Source of the DNA: Ctenosaura bakeri
Lineage: Eukaryota > Chordata > Lepidosauria > Squamata > Iguanidae
NCBI GenBank assembly: GCA_948474755.1
Contig: CAOLHI010000563.1
Location: 525,851 to 589,850, forward strand
Direction of reading: 5' to 3'
DNA: 64,000 nt
In this document: in pieces, positions 55,402 to 64,000 of the stretch
Numbering within the stretch: position 1 is the stretch's first letter
How the letters are laid out: each line of letters begins with the position of its first letter
Notes under the pieces: model-generated
What the model saw: the letters and a program-made list of their open reading frames with translations, nothing else
What the model was told of the DNA's origin: nothing
Database searches by the model: none
Translations under genes and position numbers: made by a program

Positions 55402-55831
55402 GGCCCTTTTCACACGGAGTTTTGGAAGTGAGAGGGCTCCTTGAGTGTCACATAAATGTGAGGAACAGTCTGCATGATGCACTCACATTTATGAGATGCT
55501 CAAGGGCCAGACACAGAGCGGGCACGCATCTTTTCATTTTTTGCTTAAAGCCAAAAATGGTGCGCCATCGTGCAATGCTTCTGGGCCCTGTGCACCTACC
55601 TGGTGTGTGGTGCCTCGGTAGCCGGGCCGGTTGTGTGTCCTTTCCTCAGTGCAGCCTGCGAGGTCCCAGGCTGCACTGCAAATGGAAGAGGCAAGGCACT
55701 CGCACAAGGAGGAAGGAGCTGTGGAGCCAAAGCAGCGGGGAAACAGCAGGGAAGCGGCAACATTACTTCCAAACCTTCTTGCGTGAGGACCCCAACCCAA
55801 CAGCATGAACAGGTGATGTGCAAAAAGGGCC
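55402..55831 (-). mobile_element. Harbinger-like element, family 2 (430 bp) in an LTR
   Basis: Ends GGCCCTTTTCACACGG and GTGCAAAAAGGGCC. Interior words are the reverse of the 29769 copy (CACATAAATGTGAGGA, CCAAAAATGGTGCGCC, GCAGCCTGCGAGG). Flanks TTA and TCT do not match cleanly, but the host LTR continues on both sides as in 6751-7722. The frame 55422-55808 inside is not a gene. Confidence 0.8.
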
Positions 55832-56442
55832 TCTGTCTTGCCTGGAGGGTGTTTAGGTTGACCTGCCTTTCCTTCTCACATTCATAGTCAGAGTTCTCCC
55901 TCAGATGGTTTGACCTCTCAGTCACTTTTCAGGTCTGATTTTAATATCAGAACCAATTAAAGTGTTTTGCCAATTAAACGTGATACCAATTAGATATGGT
56001 GCCCATCCAAACCATACCATCACTGGTAGCCAGACACGAGTCCTAACTTTGCTCTCCTCTTGAGAATACGAAACATTGCACAATGGCACCATTCAGCTTT
56101 AAGTGATTTAAGTCAGTTTACAGTGATGTAACTTACCAGCTGGATCTCAATCTGTATCTTCTTGACAAAAATACACTAGTTTGCTTATAAAAAAAACAAA
56201 GCAAAACAGTGTTTATCTTCAAAGAGCCATTCTCCATTCCCCAGAACACTGCACAAAAGTGTGCATACCAGGAGAAAGTTGTGTAGAAACTTCACTGCTC
56301 CTTTATTTGTCTTCAAGTGTTGGGAAACACTTTCTTTGGCCAGGAAACAAACAGAAAGGAATGTTCTTGACAATATCTTATGCCTTGTGTCATTTTGCTT
56401 GATGACTGATCTGACATAGATGTGATTCTTAGATGTTGTGTA

Positions 56443-56445
<3 letters not shown>

Positions 56446-56479
<34 letters not shown>

Positions 56480-56480
56480 A
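56446..56480. repeat. (GAAA)n microsatellite
   Basis: About nine AAAG/GAAA units. Confidence 0.95.
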
Positions 56481-56879
56481 GGCGATCTCAGTAGAACAAC
56501 TTATTAATGAACTAAACGCCATGAATGAAAGACACAAATTAATGGCAAAAATGAAACCAGCCATCCAATGTGACATGCTTAATTGTAAACAACTTCTTTG
56601 TCTTATCATACAAAATGCTTCATTGACTTTGGGTCTTTCTCACCTTCCAAGTCAGCTAAGCAACAGTCTGTTTCTTGCCTCCCTTAGTCCAGCTTCTTTG
56701 ACTTAAAAGTGTTGCAGATTAAGCCATTTTAGATATTTCTTCCCCCTCCCTCTCCCCCACTTTTGTTTTTGTTTTGTTTTGTTTTTTTCTGAAAAAGAAA
56801 GAAATCCAGAGTGTAAAATAAAATGCACATTTGTATATGTTAATATACAAACACTCTCTCTTCTTCTTTCTCTCTTTCA

Positions 56880-56901
56880 CATACACACACACACACACAC
56901 A
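56880..56901. repeat. (CA)n microsatellite
   Basis: About ten CA units preceded by a CT-rich stretch. Confidence 0.9.
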
Positions 56902-57923
56902 TTTGCAAGTGCACACCTAGAAATCATTATACAAAATGGCCAAGGCAAATGGAGGAAAATAATTATTGCAGTTGATGGAGCAGAAACCCCATTACAGCTA
57001 AATTCTACTTCACAATACACAGTCTTGCCAGTTCAGAAGTAAATGCATTTTTCAGCATCTGTAACACACTTTATTAAATTAAGTTTTAAAATAACTCACT
57101 CCTTCCTCCTCTTTTCTATCTCATCCTGAGCTTTGTGGTCATTATTTGGAAGTGAGGGAGAGAGGTATTCCTCAGTGTTTTATCATGACTTTTGTGTTGC
57201 AATTAATTTTGAACTGCGGTTAAAAAAAAAAAAGCCTTACAATTTATTTATGTAGGCCTTACAATTTATTAATCTTTAATATTGTGGGATGGTTGCCCAC
57301 ATGACTTCCTGCAGCAAAACATCCTTGCTTAGATATGGAAAATCTCTTCTTCTTTCCCCATGCCTTCTACTTTTCCATCCTATAATCATGGATATCAACA
57401 GACACGCTGCACAATTTCTTGGATTCTTTGCTTTTAGGATGCCAAAATTCAGCTAGGAACCTGAGAGCACTCATGATCAGACATGGTAGAGTTACCATAT
57501 TTTGAAAACTAGGATGACACATTGACTGATCAGCTACTTCACACCATTGATCACTAGGTCAACTTTCACTTTAAATGCCTTATCAGCTTTCAATAGTTGT
57601 AAGAGTCTCTGTTTCTCACTTGAGTCATCCCAACAAATGAGACCTTGGTGGTGGGACTTCTTTTGCTTCTCCACCATCTTCCTCCCTAAAGGGCCTTCTC
57701 CACAGGTAGGGAGAGGTGGCAGTCCCAGCAATCACAATGACAGTGGCAACTGGGACCCTTCTGGGAGTCACTCGGTAATCCTCACAGGAATGGAACAGGC
57801 TGCTTGGGAGGGTCTTCTTGCTCTGTTGTGTCTCTCTTCTGACTCCTCAGAGCTTTACTGCCTGACCATGTGCTTCTTCTAGTCCTGATCTTGAAAGAAA
57901 ACCCAGACACTTTGAAACCCACT

Positions 57924-58507
57924 TGGACAGAAATGTAAGTTCTGAAAAAGGGGTTGTGTCAGGGGAAACTGGAGAATGTGAATTTTAACTCTGAAAAAAT
58001 AGGACATGTTCTGGAAAAGGAGGAGGCATGGTTGAGACTATGAGAAAATAAAAATGAGAAGTCTGTGGGAGAGTTAACACAGAGCCATACAGGAAATAGA
58101 AAGAGGACCACATAAAAGCAGGCTCTTGGGTCATACTGTACACAAGAACAGGCTATAGGGAACAGTGAAAGAGGAAGTCTAGAAGGTCCCTGGTATGGGG
58201 AAACTATCTACCTAAGCAAAATTGCAGAAAATGCTGGCCATAAAGGGAATGAGATAACTGATAGCAAACACATATGAGATATTAAGTAATTAAGAGTTGC
58301 CAACATAGCTTTAACAGACCAATCAGACAATGACCTTGTGAACCAACATGAATGTATAAATTACCAATGAACTTATCACTTGGGGCTTTTGATTTGCTTG
58401 AATCCCTTCAGCCTTTGCTGTGCAGTAAAATAAAAGTCTTTGTTGGATGTGCATTTGACTGGTGATAATTGCTTTGGGTACACCAGGCATGAAACCAAAG
58501 GGTAACA
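57924..58507 (+). mobile_element. Probable solo LTR, ERV-like (about 584 bp)
   Basis: The end AAAGGGTAACA and the AATAAAAG signal (about 58427), with a TATA-like TGTATAAATTACC (58353), mark an LTR on the plus strand. CACT stands at 58508-58511 and at 57920-57923; this sets the start TGGACAG, which is atypical for the lineage, so the 5' boundary is uncertain. Confidence 0.55.
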
Positions 58508-58668
58508 CACTCAGTGTGACACAGTAATCCTAAGATATGCAGATACCGGCTTTCTGTTTTTATCCCCAGTTCTGAGAAAGCTGTACTGATCCTGAACATG
58601 GAAACTCTGTTCAACCCACATTTTTTTTTAACCTTTAAGGGTAGTATTATAGCAGCTGATATAAGAAA

Positions 58669-59579
58669 TGGTTACAAAGTCGTACACCCCCACCTCACCA
58701 TATGGTTTAATTGGAAAAAGGTTTAATTGGGATGAAGTATAAATTATATCCTGCTATGACTTGGAAACTTGCTGGCAAAAAGGAACTGTCTGCACACATG
58801 TGCTGCAAAACTAGTTCAGATTGGGACCTCAGGGCATGTCAAAGTCATAATTAATGAAACCCCAGGCAATGGACTGGCTGACATCCCTCGATGACTCAAC
58901 CTTTAAAAACAATAGCACCCAAAACTGCCTCCATAGAATGACTGTCTTTGACCTTCTCCCTTTATCCACTGAAACTCTCCTTTTGTCCCCTCACCCGTCC
59001 CATCATTAAGGAGCTATCAAAATTCTAATCAGTCCTTTGTCACCAAATGCTGAGACCATTAGCTCATTCTGGACCTCATTGTCTATCAGAGAGCCATGAC
59101 TATCTTCCCCATCAGAGTGGGAAAAGAGTATTTAAACCCTGGCTCCAAGCCAGATAACTTGTAATAGTTTTGATAATCTGGTCATCACTCTGCTGTTCTG
59201 ATTCCCATTCTGGTACTACCCTTGGACCCTTGATGTGAGCCACATGCTGTTGTCTCTTCACTTCTGGATAGGTAAATATCAGATAAATGTTTCCCTAAAC
59301 TCTTGCTATCCAAAATTTCCTTCTGTTTTCCATCAGCTAGCCTCGTGCAATTGCGAGACTGCTTGGATCTTGCTTGTGTGTGATTGTGAATTCCCCCAAT
59401 AAAACACTCATTCTTTGACTCTCAAGCTGGTGTTCCTGCACTAGTGCCAGTATACGCAGGAATAAAAGATCCTATTAAGTTACCCTCTCTGATAGGCCTC
59501 CTTTTTGAGCTAATATTCCCCACCGTTTCACAGAGGCATTGTGGGAGACTCCTGAATCACCCATGTTTTGGGGTAAAAA
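58669..59579 (+). mobile_element. Solo LTR, ERV-like (about 911 bp)
   Basis: Same subfamily as 41282-42209: ACCATATGGTTTAATTGG near the start, GACCATTAGCTCATTCTGG, GAGTATTTAAACCC (TATA-like, about 59127), CCCCCAATAAAACAC (about 59394), and the 3' block ATAAAAGATCCTATTAAG, AGGCCTCCTTTTTGAGCTAA, ending TTTTGGGGTAA. The terminal ACA is altered. Flanks are A-rich and ambiguous. Confidence 0.85.
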
Positions 59580-60624
59580 ATAAATCTGGGAACTTTCACA
59601 TTCACATATCTACTCTTGAAGAGAAAATCTGCTTCCTTTTTCTTTTTCTCTCTCTCTCCAAAAATCACCATCCCTTCCTTAAACAATTCTTCAGAAGGGA
59701 AATAAAAGGGGAATACGACAGGATTATCTTTTGCTTTGATTAGAAAGGATCCATTTATACAGATGCCTTTCTAAATTATGAATTCAATCATCAACCCAAA
59801 GATAAAGGTTGAGTTATAAAGGCCCGTGTTGATTTAATATCTGAGGATGAGACTTTGAGTCAAAAGCCTGAATTACATTAGAAGTGCTGGGTTTGAAACC
59901 ACAAGGCTTTGAAACTAAATAGTACAGCAAATAAATCTGATAATACGCTTTAAAACTGAGATGGGGAAGAAGGGAAAGGGGGAGGAGAAGGAGGAGAGGA
60001 GGGAAGATAGATAAACACTATCTACCCATGAAAGCAGCATCCAAATATTTTTGATCAAAACCGCGGCAACTTTCAAAGGAATTGCATCAAGGCACTTTAC
60101 TCTTTTAGGGTTAAATGAATACTTTTGGTCTCCCTCAGAGTGATAAATGTGCCCCTCCTTTCTTTCTTCTTTTCTTTTTTAAACTTGAGGAATTAGTGCT
60201 ACAGTTGGTGAACAACAAACTCCTCCAAGCAGGGGTGCAGCTACCATGTGGGTGGGGGCAAGATGAGGGTGTTGCCTCCCCCATAAAAATTCTGCCCTTC
60301 CCAAATGAAATTTTCCACCAGTCCCCCACCTTCTAGCATTTCAGTAACTTAACATTTCTGATGAGGGTTCAGAAATAAGAGTCTAGACATCAAAAGAACA
60401 GGAGAAGGCAAAGTGGCCAAAAGATTGGAAAGACAGCAAATATGTGAATGATTTTCAGTGTCTCATTCTCTCCAGTGTTAGAAATCTGCGAAATAAAGGA
60501 AAAATGGGGAAAAGCTCTTATTTGGAGAGGTAGTGCCCTCTTTTTGCCCACCTCATTGCTACATGTTGCCTCCAAGTTAGGCTTGAGATGGGATTCCAAA
60601 AAGTTGAATACCCTCCAGCCTAAA
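59580..60624. other. No recognised gene or repeat
   Basis: A polypurine tract (GGGAAGAAGG to GGAGAGGAGG) lies at 59965-60005. No transposon ends or coding signal seen. Confidence 0.3.
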
Positions 60625-60738
60625 GGCCATTTCTGCACTACACTGTTATAGTGCCATTAGTCCACTTTCAACATCCTGTGGAATCCTGGGGTTTATAATT
60701 TATTGAGGTCCCAGAGCTCTCTGGCTGAGAATTCTAAA
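60625..60738. mobile_element. Half of a family-1 MITE
   Basis: The left arm GGCCATTTCTGCACTACAC, TCCACTTTCAACATCCTG, TTTATTGAGGTCCCAG and GAGCTCTCTGGCTGAGAATT is intact to the centre, then stops. The right arm is missing. Confidence 0.85.
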
Positions 60739-60889
60739 TGAAACTGTTTTGGACCTTGTCATAGCCCTTGATAGTCACCATGGATGTGCCCCAATGCATG
60801 GGAATTTTCAGGTATTCCTGCTCTGCACTTCTTCTGTAGCAGAACCTCAGTGTTAAGTATGAACGTCACTTATGAGCCTGAGTTCTGTT
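60739..60889. other. No recognised feature
   Basis: Short spacer between a broken MITE and a palindromic repeat. Confidence 0.3.
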
Positions 60890-60992
60890 ATTAGTCCAGG
60901 TACAGCAGATCCATCGAATCAATAGGATTGACCTATATGATGACTTTTCAACAGTTGATTAAATAAGTCTAGTCAGGACTAATCTTCAGGAT
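60890..60992. mobile_element. Palindromic repeat with TTAGTCC-type ends
   Basis: TTATTAGTCCAGGTACAGCA and GATCCATCGAATCAAT on the left oppose TTGATTAAATAAGTCTAG and TCAGGACTAATCTT on the right. Same family as 31203, 50675 and 52555. Confidence 0.5.
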
Positions 60993-61036
60993 TTCAAGCA
61001 CTTTTGTTCTAACCTGCAATAGAGTAGAATGACAAA

Positions 61037-61751
61037 GGCCCTTTTCGCACGGGCTTTCCTGGGCGAAATAGCCCCGTGAGCCGTGCGGGAGTGGGAGCGT
61101 CGCTCCGCACGACGCACTTCCACTTCCGGCGCTCTCACGGGGCTGCAGCGGCGCGAGCGCAGGGTTTTTGATTTTCGCTTTCAAGCGAAAATCACCCCGC
61201 GCTCGCGCTACGCTCCCGGCGCCCACACGCACTCACCTGTAGTGCGGTGCGTCGGGGAGGCGGCCGGGTCGCGCCTCCTTCCCTCCGCCCGTGTGGAAGG
61301 AAGGGGCGGGGCGGGGAGCTAGCGCGGCGGATGCGAGAGCATCCTGCTTCGCACGGGCGGGGGGCTGCTCGCGACAGCCTCCCGCTCGCGCGCGCGCGCA
61401 CAGGGGGGCGGGCGCGACTGTCGCTCGCGCCAGGAGCGAGGGACAGTCGCGCCCGCCCCCCGTGCACGCGCGCGCGAGCGGGAGGCTGTCACGAGCAGCC
61501 CCCCGCGCGCGCCAGGAGCGAGCGACAGTCGCGCCCGCCCCCCGCGCGCGCCAGGAGCGACGGGCTCCTTTCTTGCGCGCGCGGGGGGGGATGGACTCGC
61601 GAGCCGCCGCCGCCTCCGGGACGGTGTCGTTTCCCAGCTGGTTCCTTTGGCTGCGGAAGGAACCAGCGGGGAACCGGCAGGCTCCCGAACTAGGTTTTTC
61701 CTGCAAGCCGCCCGCCCCCGCTCGCGCAAAAAGCCTAGTGCGAAAAGGGCC
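61037..61751. mobile_element. CpG-rich Harbinger-like element (family 3, 715 bp), AAA flanks
   Basis: Ends GGCCCTTTTCGCACGGG and AGTGCGAAAAGGGCC, with AAA on both sides (61034-61036, 61752-61754). It is inverted relative to 14724-15376. Long tracts of GCGCGCGAGCGGGAGGCTG type, partly arranged as inverted repeats (CGCCAGGAGCGAGGGACAGT against its complement), give strong self-folding. Open frames up to 191 codons on both strands reflect GC bias. Confidence 0.8.
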
Positions 61752-62265
61752 AAAAGGTTTCTTTGCACTGAGTGAGATTGTGAGAGTTTTTGCACATTGT
61801 TCTCCCATATAACTTGAAAGGCATTCGTCAGTTGGTTACATGCAAGCAAAATGTGAAGCATCTCTCATATTCTCACCCAGTGGGATGAAAAGCTCTGTAT
61901 TTCTACTTGCTTGCATGCAAGAACAGAGTAAGCATTTATGTTCCTACTCAGCACTGGGGAAAAGTGCTAGGGAGAAAGCAGGTTAAATAATCTGCATGTA
62001 AGCAAATGATTCTTTCCCGTCAGATGTGAAAAATATTGTCGCTGCCATTGCTCTCCCCCTCTCCCCAGTTTCCCATTTTCTCACTGAGGAAAATGTCCAT
62101 CCAACCCCTCCACTCATCCCAAGCCTGTCTCCTAGCAGTTTTATATTTGCAGCTGTTCCAGTGGTGACAACCATGATAGATGAAGTAGAGTGGCCATAAA
62201 ATAAAGAGGAGAGGGATCCTGCACCTTTGATAGCAATTTGATCAAACAGAGTGCATGGGGCACTA
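61752..62265. other. No recognised gene or repeat
   Basis: Nothing assigned. Short frames only. Confidence 0.3.
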
Positions 62266-63397
62266 TGTTACCATATTCTACCACCTCTCCTACAACATAT
62301 ACAATTTGCATAAATTGGACTTATTAATGATCAGAGAACACGATTAGGGTTTTACTAGTGCTTACTAGTGACATATTTTGGGTTATGATGGTGGGAAAGT
62401 CCGGATAGGGTTATGTGGAAAACTCCAGCACTGATGGTCTTGTGCAAATTGCTTCACTGCTTCAGGCTGTTGGCATTTTGAGTACAATGGAAGATGAACG
62501 GCCCAGATTGATGGGCATTCAGAGACCATCCCTCAATCTTACCTTATGGAGCTCTTCTATATAACCCCTACCTGATCAAACAGTAAGAGATTGTCATGAC
62601 TCCCCTCAACGGAATTAAAGCAACCAGCTCATCCCAGAGCCCTTTGTCAATCCCAAGGGAAAGTCATTACAGTAGACTCCCGGTTATCCGACCTGTGGTT
62701 ATCCAACACTCCGGATTAACCGATGTCACGGCTGCCTGGGGGCGTGGCTGCAGGCATTTCTGCACCCCCAGACATGCCCCGACACACCCCCAGGTCCACC
62801 CCGACACACCCCCAACACGCCCCTGACACCCCCTCCCAAAATGGCAGCTGCCACGGGGCTCCGTGTCATCCGACATTTCAGTTATCCGACCCTGCGCCCG
62901 CCGGTTTAGGTCGGATAACCAGGACTCTACTGTACTACTTTGTCAGCACACACCTTAAGGTATGAGATGGGATTTAAAATCCTAGCTTCAACCCTAGCTA
63001 ATTTCAGCACATATTACATAGTAGTTAGCATGTCCAGACTGCCATTCTTCTGTGCTACCATCAGATGCTGTCTAAGTCCCTCCACTGCCGTCTCCTTCTT
63101 CAAGACTGGTAACTATCACCCTTTGACCTGTAATCTCTCTCTGTTCATCTTTTTTCGCCTCACTTTCTAATAGCCTTGTTTGGTTTTTAATAGTGTCTGA
63201 TTTCTCATGTGTTTGTTGATTCAAATAAAATACTTTGTTTATCTTTAATTGGAGCCTCCTTTACAGTCAGTACTGGTATACCTAGGTGAAAAGATCCTGC
63301 CGTTACTCTCCTCTAGCAGGAGCTATAATTCCCCAGTTTCTAAGGAGATACTGGCATTACTGGTGGATTCCAACATTCCCTGCTTCTTAGGGTACCA
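62266..63397 (+). mobile_element. Solo LTR, ERV-like, carrying a Tigger-like element
   Basis: It begins TGTTACCATATTC and ends CTTAGGGTACCA. Without the insert at 62671-62932 (and one TA) it is about 868 bp, the length of the other LTRs. AATAAAATAC at about 63226 and the block GTGAAAAGATCCTGCCGTTA, GGAGCTATAATTCCCC show orientation and kinship. Flanks ACTA and ATTA are an imperfect 4-bp duplication. Confidence 0.75.
62671..62932. mobile_element. Tigger/pogo-like DNA transposon MITE (262 bp), TA target duplication
   Basis: Inverted ends CAGTAGACTCCCGGTTATCC and (reversed) CAGTAGAGTCCTGGTTATCC, both continuing into GACC, flanked by TA (62669-62670, 62933-62934). The CAGTA start and TTATCCG words are typical of Tigger elements of the Tc1/mariner superfamily. 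The interior is C-rich (CCCCGACACACCCCC) and non-coding. Confidence 0.9.
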
Positions 63398-63576
63398 ATT
63401 ATGCCAGCTGAAATTCCCTCTGAAATTCACTTGATTATTAAAGGGACCTCATACCTTGTTTTTCTTGAGTTATCCTACAGGAACGGAAGATACCTCTTCC
63501 CCCTCTGTACCCTCATATCTAATATGCTGCTGGGGTGCATGCAAAACACAAGGAATGCTAGGTTAGAGATGGAAAT
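63398..63576. other. No recognised feature
   Basis: Short spacer between an LTR and an old CR1 tail. Confidence 0.3.
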
Positions 63577-63855
63577 AATCATAGAATAATAGGATCAGAA
63601 GAGGCTACAAGGATCATCTAGTCCAGCTCCTTGTCATTCAGGAATACACAACTGCAACACTCTCAAAAGGTGTCCATCCAAATAAACTTTTTTATCACCA
63701 TACAAGGTGGCCTGTTTCACTGTTTCACAAGTCTACCTGTAAAGAAGTTTCCTGTAATTTAAATGGAATAGCTTTTCTTAGGATTTTAATCCATTGGTTC
63801 TTGTTCTAGTTTCTGGAATAGTAGAAAACAAGTTCACTCCATTTTCTATATCAGT
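63577..63855 (-). mobile_element. Old CR1 LINE, 3' end
   Basis: AATCATAGAATAATAGGATC, AAGAGGCTACAAGGATCATC, TAGTCCAGCTCCTTGTCATT and CCATTGGTTCTTGTTCTAG then TTTCTGGAATAGTAGAAAAC follow the CR1 3' end on the minus strand with high divergence. It may continue weakly to the window end. Confidence 0.75.
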
Positions 63856-64000
63856 GGTTCTTAACCTTTTCTTTACTGGGGGCCCCTGCAAAAGCACACA
63901 CGCACAGATGCACATGTTGCCAGGGTTCCCTAAGACATAACTCACAATTAAAATATTTAAATCTAGATTTAAGTATTCAAAAATTTATTTAAATTTTCAA
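63856..64000. other. Window end, unassigned
   Basis: AT-rich; no feature recognised. Confidence 0.3.

Larger units (their letters stand above)
53227..56032 (-). mobile_element. Solo LTR, ERV-like, cut by an L2 and by a family-2 element
   Basis: LTR parts are 53227-53878, 55290-55401 and 55832-56032. The left end TGTTACCCCAAAAT, the inverted poly(A) signal TGTTTTATTGATGG (53430) and the CATCAGGAGGCTACTGAGAG block match the LTR at 6751-7722. The other parts align with 7407-7540 and 7541-7722 of that copy, in order. Boundaries at the far end are approximate. Confidence 0.8.
56033..57923. other. Unassigned, includes (AAAG)n and (CA)n runs
   Basis: About 1.9 kb with no transposon recognised apart from the microsatellites at 56446-56480 and 56880-56901. 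The small minus frame at 57534-57731 (ending KAFKVKVDLVINGVK) looks protein-like but matches nothing I know. Confidence 0.3.

Noticed and set aside
55422..55808. 128-codon plus-strand frame
   Set aside because: Entirely inside a non-coding family-2 transposon; not conserved in the sister copies.
41282..59579. LTRs at 41282 and 58669 as the two ends of one provirus
   Set aside because: They are too far apart and too diverged from each other, and the interval is full of unrelated repeats with no gag or pol.
61233..61861. Overlapping open frames up to 191 codons on both strands
   Set aside because: Same cause: stop-poor GC-rich transposon sequence; no domain, and frames cross the element end.

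Overview
The window is vertebrate nuclear DNA, almost certainly from a squamate reptile and probably an iguanian-type lizard. The evidence is several tRNA-derived SINEs with the Bov-B-like tail ending in ACAACAAC (Sauria SINE type), many CR1 LINE copies ending in repeated ATTCTATGA units, L2-clade LINE pieces, solo LTRs and a very large number of short inverted-repeat DNA elements. The species cannot be fixed by eye. No host exon, rRNA, tRNA gene, CRISPR array or bacterial-type gene was found. The only long, well-supported coding frame is a CR1 reverse transcriptase.

Layout. 1-12 kb: an old CR1 (1130-2740), a solo LTR inside a hairpin MITE (4202-5270), a second LTR (6751-7722), a SINE split by a hairpin MITE (8136-8525) and a 740-bp Harbinger-like element (9870-10609). 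11.5-24 kb: a GC-rich solo LTR with a 5-bp target duplication (11561-12353), another LTR (12598-13410), a CpG-rich 653-bp element (14724-15376), hairpin MITEs, CR1 3' ends and an L2 (22220-23190) that carries a MITE inserted in a MITE. 24-34 kb: mostly unannotated DNA with SINEs, an LTR-like block and MITEs. 34-42 kb: an old CR1 (35400-38300) pierced by a MITE and a solo LTR, then two more LTRs, one holding a MITE. 44-46 kb: the open CR1 reading frame (44292-46319, minus). 47-59 kb: more LTRs, MITEs, a complete SINE with target duplication, and a stack (53227-56032) in which an LTR was cut by an L2 and by a MITE. 60-64 kb: a second CpG-rich element (61037-61751), an LTR carrying a Tigger-like element (62266-63397), and an old CR1 tail.

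Two patterns tie the window together. First, at least six kinds of short DNA element with unrelated interiors share the same ends (GGCC[A/C]TTTYYGCAC, inverted) and, where the site can be read, 3-bp target duplications such as CTG, CAG, CTA, TTA, TAT, TAG and TTT. This fits non-autonomous PIF/Harbinger-type transposons mobilised by one transposase or a few related ones. Second, most LTRs (870-940 bp, TGTTACC...GGTAACA, 4-bp target duplications where clear) share a conserved 3' block although their 5' parts differ, suggesting one diversified class I ERV-like lineage now present only as solo LTRs. Boundaries given to the base come from target duplications; others are approximate, and family names rest on recognition, not on a database search.
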